From Candidatus Woesebacteria bacterium UBA925 (lineage in GTDB: Bacteria; Patescibacteriota; Microgenomatia; UBA8517), in contig DBDT01000026.1 in the NCBI GenBank assembly GCA_002293705.1, positions 1 through 8,013 of the forward strand: 8,013 nucleotides of DNA. Reading direction: 5' to 3'. Positions 1 through 6,895 of the stretch are shown here, piece by piece. The position numbers and the translations under genes are program-made. The notes under the pieces are model-generated. The model ran no database searches and was not told where the DNA came from. It worked only from the letters and a program-made list of their open reading frames with translations. Positions within the stretch are counted from its first letter, which is position 1, and the number at the start of each line of letters is the position of its first letter.

Positions 1-19
1 AGATGTGTATAAGAGACAG
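1..19 (+). other. Residual Tn5 mosaic-end sequencing adapter (Nextera type)
   Basis: The first 19 bases, AGATGTGTATAAGAGACAG, match the synthetic Tn5 mosaic end used in transposase-based library preparation, in the orientation in which an insert would follow it. The mosaic end is an engineered hybrid of the natural IS50 outer and inner ends, so an exact copy at base 1 is untrimmed adapter rather than a genomic transposon end. Base 20 is the first plausible genomic base. A forward open frame starting in it (beginning MYKRQ) is an adapter-derived artefact. Confidence 0.97.
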
Positions 20-42
20 CATTTAAAGTGCGGCACAATCTG

Positions 43-276
43 CTATTGCCCAAATATTCTAGGCAACAAATGGGGTGCTACACAGGACAATAGAAACACA
101 AGGGCAAGGATGAATAAAAACACAATATTAAGAATCCCACCGATACTGTCAAAGATTGCGTATACCACTTGTGCTGATGAGCTTAACTTAGCCCTCGCTT
201 CAAGAACTTTCACTTAAGCTTCAGCTCTTGCCTTAATCACCTCTGGGTCGTCACTATTCCATTCGCGATCGCTCAT
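43..276 (-). pseudogene. Small single-pass membrane protein frame interrupted by an in-frame TAA
   Basis: I do not recognise a family. Reading leftward from ATG at 276-274, one frame runs 77 codons to TAG at 45-43, broken only by TAA at 216-214 (codon 21). The first 20 residues are acidic and hydrophilic (MSDREWNSDDPEVIKARAEA). After the stop come a short charged helix (VKVLEARAKL) and one strongly hydrophobic membrane segment, roughly codons 45-66 (IGGILNIVFLFILALVFLLS). The KARA and EARA segments repeat 11 codons apart, as in a helical repeat. The downstream part has no Met, but a GTG (213-211) directly follows the TAA, so a separate 56-residue protein is possible. The start is well supported by GGAGG 7 bases upstream and by a good promoter. 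Alternatives are a sequencing error near the contig end, a genuine nonsense mutation, readthrough, or two adjoining small genes. Function unknown. Confidence 0.45.
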
Positions 277-283
277 AATCAAA

Positions 284-288
284 CCTCC
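284..288 (-). promoter_or_regulatory. Strong Shine-Dalgarno site of the small membrane-protein frame
   Basis: On the minus strand GGAGG lies 7 bases before the ATG at 276-274, a near-ideal spacing. It fixes the start of the small frame. It is also the only strong ribosome binding site in the window: the other starts have at best GAG- or AAGA-like traces. Confidence 0.8.
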
Positions 289-310
289 AGTTGACTTTAA
301 ATCGCATATG

Positions 311-339
311 ATTATACCAAATTTAACTTGTAGTTTTAA
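311..339 (-). promoter_or_regulatory. Sigma-70-like promoter for the small membrane-protein frame
   Basis: The minus strand carries a perfect -10 TATAAT (316-311), preceded by TG plus one base (an extended -10), with a TTAAAA -35-like hexamer (339-334) exactly 17 bases upstream. Transcription would start near 304, giving a leader of about 28 bases that holds the GGAGG site. The promoter lies between the stop of the glycosidase gene and the small frame, so the small frame can be transcribed on its own. Spacing and hexamers are visible in the sequence; activity is inferred. Confidence 0.65.
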
Positions 340-357
340 GTTTGGAGGGGGTAATTG

Positions 358-1557
358 TCACTTTCTGACAAATAGTATTGCATTTGGAATCTCACGCCCT
401 GGTCCTGCTTTGTATCCCCCACTCCAAAGGGCTGTTGACCCACCGCTATCAAGGTTCATTGCGTTATCCATCCCAAGAGCAGAAAGTGCGCGTGCTCCTT
501 CCGCAACTGTGGCTGAATAGACTATTCCAATGTAGACAGTGTTTCCTTTGTTGGCCACAAATCCACGACTTCCCTTACTACCCTTTTTGGGGTCATCATC
601 TCCCCCAAAGACCACTGACTTGTTAAATACTAGTAGTGGGAAGTTTGATATTACTCCGTCTACGCTTGTATCGCGTCCCCACTCGCTAACATTTCTAACC
701 ACCCTCACTCCTCCCGCACTGAAGATGAAGGCAGGGTTAGTGCTATATACATTGTTGCCGGAGTTGAAGTATGTCTTGTTTTTATTCATCACAAGTAGGT
801 CAAAAGAGTTGGTTTTGCCCCCGCAGCTGGGGTAGCTTGTAGGACAGAAGTATGTCCCATTTATACCAGCATACGCCCCACTTCTTGAAACATAGCTGGC
901 TAGTGGAAGTGTTGGGCAATTATTGGTGCAGTCTCCATCGCTTGCAGTGTCGACTATCACTTTCGTTGAGCCCAAATCAGCCGCCACCATACTTACTGTG
1001 AACTCGCCAACATCAGTAGTTACAGTTTGCCTGCTAAAGCCTGCTCCTGGAGGAGTGTTGCTTTTTGTAGCTGGTGGATTAGCTGACAAACTGGCCAATC
1101 TTTTGATTTCTGTGTCTATGTCTTTTTTAAGACTCACGAGTAACTCATTAGCTTTGCTGTAGTTAAGCTTAGACAGCTCAGACAAAACTGTTGCCAACTT
1201 GTCACTTAGAGCAATGGTGTTTTTCCCTGCAGGAAGATCAATTATCTGTTCGTAAACAGCAGTTGCCTCTTTGTAGCTTTTTTCAATCTCTTTGATGTTG
1301 TCGGCCAGTTTTTGATTTTGGGCTCTTAGGTCCTCGCTTTTTAATCTCTCAATTTCCTTTTGGGCTTCTAAAAGTAAGTTGGATAACTCATCGATCTTTT
1401 CTTTTAAGCTTACAATTTCTTCTGTTTGGCTATTTATGGTGCTACTTACCCTTCTTCCCCAGTAAACTGCAGCGATAATTACTCCAGCGGCAACAGATAC
1501 TGTAAGTAATCCTAAGAATATTTTTTTGATTGGAGAATATTTAACTTTTGCTGCCAC
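358..1557 (-). CDS. Membrane-anchored coiled-coil protein with phosphodiester glycosidase (NAGPA) domain
   Basis: This 399-residue protein has an N-terminal membrane anchor (about residues 12-33, after a Lys-rich cytoplasmic start), a long charged coiled coil (about 42-155), a Pro-rich linker (158-172) and a C-terminal domain (about 178-399). The last carries the hallmarks of the phosphodiester glycosidase family (NAGPA, PF09992): GINGTYF at 231-237 and NLDSGGSTALW at 368-378. The eukaryotic namesake removes N-acetylglucosamine from a phosphodiester, and bacterial members are thought to act on cell-envelope sugars, so the substrate here is unknown. The topology suggests the enzyme domain sits outside the membrane on a stalk. 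Cysteines at 210, 214, 238 and 245 flank the first motif and could form disulfides. Translation starts at GTG (1557-1555), seven bases after the gyrB stop and without a visible ribosome binding site, so coupling to gyrB is likely. It ends in TGA. Confidence 0.85.
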   Translation of the reverse strand: MAAKVKYSPIKKIFLGLLTVSVAAGVIIAAVYWGRRVSSTINSQTEEIVSLKEKIDELSNLLLEAQKEIERLKSEDLRAQNQKLADNIKEIEKSYKEATAVYEQIIDLPAGKNTIALSDKLATVLSELSKLNYSKANELLVSLKKDIDTEIKRLASLSANPPATKSNTPPGAGFSRQTVTTDVGEFTVSMVAADLGSTKVIVDTASDGDCTNNCPTLPLASYVSRSGAYAGINGTYFCPTSYPSCGGKTNSFDLLVMNKNKTYFNSGNNVYSTNPAFIFSAGGVRVVRNVSEWGRDTSVDGVISNFPLLVFNKSVVFGGDDDPKKGSKGSRGFVANKGNTVYIGIVYSATVAEGARALSALGMDNAMNLDSGGSTALWSGGYKAGPGREIPNAILFVRK

Positions 1558-1564
1558 AAACTAA

Positions 1565-3502
1565 CTATATATCAAGACTGGCTGTGGCTGCATGTGTCTG
1601 AATGTATTTTTTGCGAGGAGCCACTTCCTCACCCATAAGCATGGTGAAATATTTGTCAGCAAGCTCGGCATCATCAATTGAAACTTGTTTGAGAATTCTT
1701 GTTTCAGGGTTCATGGTAGTCTCCCACAATTGCTCTGGATTCATCTCACCCAGACCTTTGTATCTTTGCAGGGTAAACTTTTTGTCACCTAGTTTGGAAA
1801 TTATCTTGTCTTTCTCTTCATCTGTGTATGCATATTCAAATGTCTTGCCTGTTGATACCTTGTAAAGTGGTGGCATTGCCAAGTATAGATATCCACGAGT
1901 TATAACCTCTGGCATGTGCCTGAAGAAGAATGTCAAAAGAAGAGTGGCAATGTGGCTTCCGTCAACGTCTGCATCTGTCATGATGATTATTCTGTGATAC
2001 TTAGCTTTGTCGTATTCAAGACTATCTCCAATACCAACACCTAGGGTGATAATTAAATTTTTCAACTCTTCAAACTTGATAATTGTGTCAAGTTGGGCGC
2101 GCTCTGTATTTAATACCTTTCCTTTGAGAGGCAAAATAGCCTGGAACTTCCTGTCCCTGCCTTGTTTGGCGCTTCCACCTGCTGAGTCACCCTCAACAAT
2201 GTAAAGCTCGGAAACTGATGGGTCTGTTGATTGGCAGTCGGCAAGTTTTCCGGGAAGACTAGTGCCCTCAAGTGCTCCTTTTCTAAGTACTGCTTCTTTT
2301 GCAGCTCTTGCTGCAAGTCTTGCTCTGGCTGCAAGCATAACTTTGTCTAATATCTTTTTTGCCTCCTGTGGATGCTCTTCAAGATATGTCTCAAGACCCT
2401 CTTTGAAGGCAGACTGTACAAATCCTTGAACCTCAGGGTTGTTAAGCTTTGCCTTGGTTTGCGATTCAAACTGCAAGCTCTCAGATGGCATCTTAAAGTA
2501 GATAATTGCGCTAAGACCTTCCCTCAAGTCCTCACCGGTTAGCTGCTCATCTTTAAGTGCTCCTGACTTTTTAGCATAGTCTGTGATCACTCGGGTCAAG
2601 GCCATTCTAAAGCCGGTTACATGAGTTCCACCGTCGGTTGTATTGATTCCATTGACAAAGCTTTTCAAGCTTTCGCTGTAGGTGTCTGTGTATTGGATGG
2701 CAACCTCCACACTCATCGGGTCATCTTCTTTAGATGTGTAGATAACTGGAGTTAATATCTCTCTTCCTCTGTTGCTGTGAGCTACCATGGTGGCAATTCC
2801 ACCCTCAAAGTAGTAAGTTTGTGAGTCATTTATTCTCTCATCATCAAAATGGAAAGTAAGCCCTCCGATTAGGTAGGCTCGATCTTTCAGAATGTTTTTG
2901 ACACGTGTCGCATCAAGAGCAAGGTCAATAAATATAGTTGGATCAATTTTGAAAGTAGTGATTGTTCCAGTGGTTTTAGGGCCAATTTTGATTTTCCAGT
3001 GTCCTGGGATTACTTGGTCTAGCTCTTCTTGAGAAATTTCTTTAACTGCATACTGCGGTTTGCCTGCATTGTATTCCTGCATGTATGCCTTGCCCCCTCT
3101 AAGGACGATTACTCTAAAGTATTCAGATAGTGCATTAACAACTGATGCTCCCACTCCGTGAAGACCTCCTGATATTTTGTAGGCCCCTCCTCCAAATTTA
3201 CCTCCAGCATGTAGCTTGGTCATGGTCAACTCCAGAGCCGAAACGCCTGAGCTGTGCTTGTCAACAGGAATACCTCGACCATTGTCACGAATTGAAGCCT
3301 TGCCCTCACTATCTATATGAACCCAGATCTCTGTTGCTGTTCCTGCAAAGCTTTCGTCAACTGAGTTATCGACAATTTCTCGCAAACACTCATGAAGCCC
3401 CCTGGCATCAGTTGACCCGATGTACATTCCAGGCCTTTTTCTAACAGGTTCAAGTCCTTCCAGGACTTGGATTGCTTCTGCATTGTATTCAGGTTGTTTC
3501 AT
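1565..3502 (-). CDS. gyrB: DNA gyrase subunit B
   Basis: GyrB is the ATPase subunit of DNA gyrase, which with GyrA introduces negative supercoils ahead of replication and transcription. The 645 residues match the compact Gram-positive-type length and lack the insert of the roughly 800-residue enterobacterial form. Landmarks in order are KRPGMYIGS (22-30), the Mg/ATP-binding EIVDN (Glu42, Asn46), DNGRG (Asp73), a glycine-rich ATP lid (about 100-118), DGGTH (290-294), the ATP-contacting QTK loop (Lys350), the TOPRIM signature EGDSAGGSA (Glu437), the metal ligands in TDADVDG (Asp510, Asp512, Asp514), and QRYKGLGEMN (579-588). All key residues are present, so the protein should be active. ParE is the main alternative; motif wording and the single copy favour GyrB. 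The ATG at 3502 has only a weak GAG-like site before it. gyrA is not in the window; the stop is TAG. Confidence 0.94.
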   Translation of the reverse strand: MKQPEYNAEAIQVLEGLEPVRKRPGMYIGSTDARGLHECLREIVDNSVDESFAGTATEIWVHIDSEGKASIRDNGRGIPVDKHSSGVSALELTMTKLHAGGKFGGGAYKISGGLHGVGASVVNALSEYFRVIVLRGGKAYMQEYNAGKPQYAVKEISQEELDQVIPGHWKIKIGPKTTGTITTFKIDPTIFIDLALDATRVKNILKDRAYLIGGLTFHFDDERINDSQTYYFEGGIATMVAHSNRGREILTPVIYTSKEDDPMSVEVAIQYTDTYSESLKSFVNGINTTDGGTHVTGFRMALTRVITDYAKKSGALKDEQLTGEDLREGLSAIIYFKMPSESLQFESQTKAKLNNPEVQGFVQSAFKEGLETYLEEHPQEAKKILDKVMLAARARLAARAAKEAVLRKGALEGTSLPGKLADCQSTDPSVSELYIVEGDSAGGSAKQGRDRKFQAILPLKGKVLNTERAQLDTIIKFEELKNLIITLGVGIGDSLEYDKAKYHRIIIMTDADVDGSHIATLLLTFFFRHMPEVITRGYLYLAMPPLYKVSTGKTFEYAYTDEEKDKIISKLGDKKFTLQRYKGLGEMNPEQLWETTMNPETRILKQVSIDDAELADKYFTMLMGEEVAPRKKYIQTHAATASLDI

Positions 3503-3513
3503 ATAGCGGTCTC

Positions 3514-3542
3514 ATTGTAAGGACTAAATGCATTTGAGGCAA
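3514..3542 (-). promoter_or_regulatory. Candidate promoter directly upstream of gyrB
   Basis: In the 52-base gap between the holB-like gene and gyrB, the minus strand reads TTGCCT (3542-3537), a 17-base spacer, then TACAAT (3519-3514). The -10 matches consensus at five of six positions and the -35 keeps TTG. Transcription would start near 3507, only about five bases before the gyrB ATG, so this mRNA would be almost leaderless. That fits the lack of a real Shine-Dalgarno site. gyrB may also be read through from the holB-like gene. Confidence 0.45.
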
Positions 3543-3554
3543 GCTACAAGTAGT

Positions 3555-4094
3555 CTATACCGATAGTAAATTTGCTAGCCTCACTTTCAAGTTTAATATC
3601 TGAAGAGTAGTATTTCCATTTTTTTTAACAGCCACAATAGCATCCATGATCTTGTCTGAGTGCTGAATCAACCCTTTAACTCTCAACCCTTCGCTTAACA
3701 CTTCCAAAACATCAGATCTTTCCTTAGTTTTTTCAAGTTTTTCTAAAAATTCTTTTGGTGTTAGCTTGGATTCACTTAGTAGTATCTTTTGATTGACGCT
3801 GCTTAGTCTTGAAAGTATTGTTTCTGGCAATGCCTCTTTGTTTGATGCGTGGACAACAATAGTCACACCATCAAGCGGCTCTTCAATGCTTTTTAAAAGC
3901 ACTTGCTTTGATTCGTTTGAAGAGAGATCTAAGTTAGGAAGAAGGGCCACGTACTTGCCTTTGGGAACAAGTAGCTGAGCTTGAGTGTTTTTTGCATCAG
4001 CTGCTGATTTAACATCAAACTCAATTGTTGGTCCCATTGAATTGGCATACTTGCGTGCGTCATCTAAATTGCCTGAAAATAAGAATGCGTGCAT
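3555..4094 (-). CDS. holB: Short DNA polymerase III delta-prime-like subunit with degenerate P-loop
   Basis: The 179-residue product resembles the AAA+ delta-prime subunit of the clamp loader, which helps load the sliding clamp on DNA. It opens with HAFLFSG, the strand that precedes the P-loop in DnaX and delta-prime proteins, but the GxxGxGKT that should follow is missing and reads NLDDARKYANS. Residues 49-101 match the family core: a LLPNLDL segment in the Walker B region, LLKSIEEP (66-73), a sensor-1-like strand (VTIVVHASN), then LPETILSRL (89-97), equivalent to the SRC motif with Cys replaced by Leu. A helical tail (about 112-179) could be a reduced collar domain. Typical delta-prime proteins have about 300-340 residues, so this one is very short. 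Delta-prime is generally not an active ATPase, so P-loop loss is compatible with function. It lies 52 bases upstream of gyrB and may share its transcript. The ATG has no ribosome binding site. The family assignment rests on motifs alone. Confidence 0.7.
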   Translation of the reverse strand: MHAFLFSGNLDDARKYANSMGPTIEFDVKSAADAKNTQAQLLVPKGKYVALLPNLDLSSNESKQVLLKSIEEPLDGVTIVVHASNKEALPETILSRLSSVNQKILLSESKLTPKEFLEKLEKTKERSDVLEVLSEGLRVKGLIQHSDKIMDAIVAVKKNGNTTLQILNLKVRLANLLSV

Positions 4095-4104
4095 TTTGAT
4101 TTTC

Positions 4105-4114
4105 AGTATATACT
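4105..4114. promoter_or_regulatory. Palindromic bidirectional -10 candidate between the holB-like gene and pilB
   Basis: AGTATATACT is a perfect 10-bp palindrome in the 41-base gap between the divergent genes. It supplies TATACT on the plus strand (4109-4114, 21 bases before the pilB ATG) and TATACT on the minus strand (4110-4105, 10 bases before the holB-like ATG). Leftward transcripts would carry a leader of only a few bases, rightward ones about 15. No convincing -35 is seen on either strand, so this is a candidate only. Confidence 0.4.
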
Positions 4115-4135
4115 TTAGATGAGATATTTCTGCCC

Positions 4136-5836
4136 ATGCAATCTAATACGCTTTCTGACATTTTAGTTTCACTAAACGCCCTAACTGCCGACAGGGCTGA
4201 GGCTGTGAAGCTTGCTGAAATCCAAACTGGAAAACCACAAGAGGCCATACTTCGTGAACAAAACTTAGTTTCAGAGGAGGCATTGGTTAAAGCCAAGGCC
4301 AAGTACTACAACGTTCCTTTTATTGATCTTTCAACCACCCCGGTCTCGCCTGTTGCCATGGGACTTGTGTCACAAGAACAGGCAAGGAAGTTTAAGATCT
4401 TTCCTGTTTCTGTTGATTCAGCTAATCACGAGTTGGTGCTTGCCATGGCGGAGCCTCTTGATTTGGCCACAGTTGAATTTGTTGAGCAAAAAACTGGATA
4501 TCGCGTTAGACCTGCTGCGGCTATGGCAGACCAAATTGATGAGAACATTAACAAAAGGTACTCAACCACACTCTCTCAAGAGGTCTCCGCGGCATTGAAA
4601 GAAGTTTCAACAGAAAAAAATGTAAAAACACTTGATGTTACTCGTGACACTGGAATTGTCAGACAAGAGAGAATCAGTGAAGTTGTGACCCATATATTGG
4701 ACTTCTCTGTTAAAGCCAGAGCCTCTGATATTCACATTGAACCTCTTGAGCGCTCAACTAGAGTTCGTTACAGAATTGACGGAATCTTACAAGAAAAACT
4801 CACCATTCCAAGGGAGCTTCATGAGGCATTGGTGTCTCGCATAAAGATTCTTTCAAGCATGAAGATTGATGAAAAAAGAATTCCACAAGATGGAAGGTTT
4901 AACTTTAAAAATAGTGAACAGGAGGTTGACCTGCGTGTCTCGACTCTACCTACAAGCTGGGGTGAAAAGATTGTTATACGACTACTTAAAAAAAGTGGAG
5001 GTATTCCTGACCTTCCTGAGCTTGGACTTAGAGGGCGTGCACTGAAAAATCTTGAGGACTCAATACTTCGGCCCCATGGAATAATTATTATCTGTGGACC
5101 AACTGGTAGTGGAAAAACCACTACCCTCTACTCTGTCATCCAAAGACTCAACACTCCTAAAGTAAACATCATGACACTTGAGGATCCTGTTGAGTACAAG
5201 ATACCTGGAGTCAACCAGGTTCAGATAAATACTGCAGTTGGACTTACTTTTGCCTCAGGTCTAAGGTCATTTTTGCGACAAGATCCAAACATTATCTTGG
5301 TTGGAGAAATTCGTGACCAGGAGACGGCCGACCTTGCTATCCAGGCATCACTTACGGGACACTTGGTCTTTGCCACTCTTCACACAAACGATGCTGCAGG
5401 AACACTTCCACGACTATTGGATATGGGTGTTGAGCCTTTTCTTTTGGCATCATCAATTACTGCAATAGTTGCTCAACGTGTCTTGCGCAGAATTGATGAC
5501 AAACACAAGGAAACATACAAAGCTGATGCTCCGATTATTGCTGATATGAAAGAGGCGCTAGGGTCTTTGATCCCACCCACTTTTGATGGCAAGCTTGCTC
5601 GTGGTATCCCCTCTCCTGAGAATAATAATTCTGGTTACAAAGGAAGGGTCGCTATCTTTGAGGTGCTGCCTATTAATGAAAAAATCAGCAGGCTGATACT
5701 TGAGAGGGCACCAGCTTCTGATATTGAAAAGGAGGCAAAACAAGCAGGAATGGTGAGTTTGAAACAGGATGGCTACTTGAAGGCCATTGAAGGAATCACT
5801 ACGATTGAAGAAGTATTAAGAGTTGCCCAAGAATAA
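4136..5836 (+). CDS. pilB: Type IV pilus assembly ATPase PilB (GspE/PilB family)
   Basis: PilB is the cytoplasmic hexameric ATPase that drives pilus extension by acting on the platform protein PilC. The 566 residues are normal length. An N-terminal MshEN/T2SSE-N-type region (about 1-145) is followed by ASDIHIEP (196-203) and RYRIDGIL (211-218), then the motor core: Walker A GPTGSGKTT (321-329), Asp box TLEDPVEY (347-354), Walker B IILVGEIRD (386-394) and His box GHLVFATLHTN (408-418). All catalytic motifs are intact. The oddity is the zinc site: the usual two Cys pairs are missing, replaced by RRIDDKHKETYKAD (from 451) and ENNNSGYKGR (from 495). A GspE-type secretion ATPase is possible, but the neighbouring pilT favours a type IV pilus. 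It is the first gene of a plus-strand cluster; its ATG has only a weak GATGAG-like site upstream. The stop is TAA. Confidence 0.94.
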   Translation: MQSNTLSDILVSLNALTADRAEAVKLAEIQTGKPQEAILREQNLVSEEALVKAKAKYYNVPFIDLSTTPVSPVAMGLVSQEQARKFKIFPVSVDSANHELVLAMAEPLDLATVEFVEQKTGYRVRPAAAMADQIDENINKRYSTTLSQEVSAALKEVSTEKNVKTLDVTRDTGIVRQERISEVVTHILDFSVKARASDIHIEPLERSTRVRYRIDGILQEKLTIPRELHEALVSRIKILSSMKIDEKRIPQDGRFNFKNSEQEVDLRVSTLPTSWGEKIVIRLLKKSGGIPDLPELGLRGRALKNLEDSILRPHGIIIICGPTGSGKTTTLYSVIQRLNTPKVNIMTLEDPVEYKIPGVNQVQINTAVGLTFASGLRSFLRQDPNIILVGEIRDQETADLAIQASLTGHLVFATLHTNDAAGTLPRLLDMGVEPFLLASSITAIVAQRVLRRIDDKHKETYKADAPIIADMKEALGSLIPPTFDGKLARGIPSPENNNSGYKGRVAIFEVLPINEKISRLILERAPASDIEKEAKQAGMVSLKQDGYLKAIEGITTIEEVLRVAQE

Positions 5837-5837
5837 T

Positions 5838-6893
5838 ATGAACCTGCAAACCCTCCTAGATCTAACTGTTGCCCAGCAGGCTTCAGATTTGCACCTAATT
5901 ACAGGTCTTCCTCCAGTGCTCCGTGTTCATGGACAACTGGTACATGTTTTGCATGAGGCTCCTGTTGTTTCAGAGGAGCTGCTTTTGGAGCTTAAAAAAT
6001 ACATGTCTGCTGAACACTTTGAGAGACTTTCTGTAAATAAAGAAATTGATTATTCAATTAATTTTTCAGACAAAGCTAGGTTTAGGGTCAACGCCTACAC
6101 CCAAAGAGGTGGTCTTGCTGCAGCATTTAGGCTAATCCCTACAACCATCCCCTCTATGGATTCTCTGGGCCTTCCTCCAATGATTCACAAATTCACCACA
6201 TTAAAGCAAGGCTTTGTTTTGGTTACTGGGCCAACTGGACAAGGTAAGTCAACTACTCTTGCTGCAATATTGAATGAGATAAACAAACAAAGAGCTTGCC
6301 ACATTGTTACTATTGAAGACCCAATAGAGTTTATCCTTAAGCCAGATAGATCAATTGTTTCCCAAAGGGAAATGGGTACTGACACTCACTCCTGGTCAAT
6401 TGCCCTACGCTCTGTTCTTCGTGAAGATCCAGACGTTGTACTTATTGGAGAAATGCGTGACTATGAAACAATTGCAGCAGCACTAACTATTGCTGAAACT
6501 GGACACTTGGTGTTTGCAACACTTCACACCAACTCTGCTGCACAGACTGTTGATCGTATTGTTGACGTGTTTCCTCACGAGCAGCAAGATCAGGTGCGAC
6601 TGCAGCTCTCTCAAGTATTGGAGGCGGTGTTTTCTCAGAGATTGATTCCTTCTGAGAACAACCAAAGAGTGATGGCTTACGAGCTCATGACTGCTTCAAA
6701 TGCAATCAAGACTGCAATACGAGAAGGTAAGTCTCACCAAATTGATTCGATGATCCAGACTTCTTCTGAAGCTGGAATGAATACTTTGGAAAATTCACTA
6801 GCCGCTTTGGTGACAGATGGCAAAGTTTCCTTCGAAGTTGCTCAAGAATACTGCCTGAGACCTGAATTATTGGCGCGCCTCCTTAGATCTTAA
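5838..6893 (+). CDS. pilT: Type IV pilus retraction ATPase PilT
   Basis: PilT is the hexameric ATPase that powers pilus disassembly and retraction, giving twitching motility, adhesion or DNA uptake. From the ATG at 5838 it has 351 residues, the usual PilT length. It starts with the typical QASDLHLITGLPPVLRVHG (14-32), then has Walker A GPTGQGKST (131-139), Asp box TIEDPIEF (158-165), Walker B VVLIGEMRD (200-208), His box TGHLVFATLHTN (221-232) and AIKTAIREGK (289-298). The last corresponds to the AIRNLIRE motif characteristic of retraction ATPases, with some substitutions. Tandem placement after pilB supports PilT over a second PilB. The ATG lies one base after the pilB TAA. A TTG at 5823, overlapping pilB and adding five residues, is the alternative start; I prefer the ATG because family homology begins just after it. 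Translation is probably coupled to pilB. Confidence 0.93.
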   Translation: MNLQTLLDLTVAQQASDLHLITGLPPVLRVHGQLVHVLHEAPVVSEELLLELKKYMSAEHFERLSVNKEIDYSINFSDKARFRVNAYTQRGGLAAAFRLIPTTIPSMDSLGLPPMIHKFTTLKQGFVLVTGPTGQGKSTTLAAILNEINKQRACHIVTIEDPIEFILKPDRSIVSQREMGTDTHSWSIALRSVLREDPDVVLIGEMRDYETIAAALTIAETGHLVFATLHTNSAAQTVDRIVDVFPHEQQDQVRLQLSQVLEAVFSQRLIPSENNQRVMAYELMTASNAIKTAIREGKSHQIDSMIQTSSEAGMNTLENSLAALVTDGKVSFEVAQEYCLRPELLARLLRS

Positions 6894-6895
6894 AA

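Noticed and set aside
5..217. Forward open frame of 70 codons beginning MYKRQ
   Set aside because: Its start lies in the adapter, it has no ribosome binding site of genomic origin, and it is antisense to the better-supported small membrane-protein frame.
312..345. Imperfect inverted repeat (CCAAACTT ... AAGTT ... TTTGG on the minus strand) downstream of the glycosidase gene, considered as a terminator
   Set aside because: The stem is AT-rich and bulged, there is no following T-run, and it overlaps the promoter of the small frame.
274..360. Possible extension of the glycosidase into the small frame by reading TGA (360-358) as a sense codon
   Set aside because: The two are in the same frame with 27 open codons between them, but an open run of that length is expected by chance fairly often. 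The linking peptide is unremarkable, a promoter and GGAGG lie in between, and nothing else in the window suggests UGA reassignment.
2110..2334. Minus-strand open frame of 74 codons inside gyrB, and similar antisense frames inside the pil genes (for example 4819-5121 and 7193-7486)
   Set aside because: These are frame shadows of clearly conserved genes, with low-complexity or unlikely translations and no start signals.
5823..5837. TTG start for pilT five codons upstream of the ATG
   Set aside because: It overlaps the pilB end, lacks a properly spaced ribosome binding site and adds residues outside the conserved PilT N-terminus. It remains a possible alternative.
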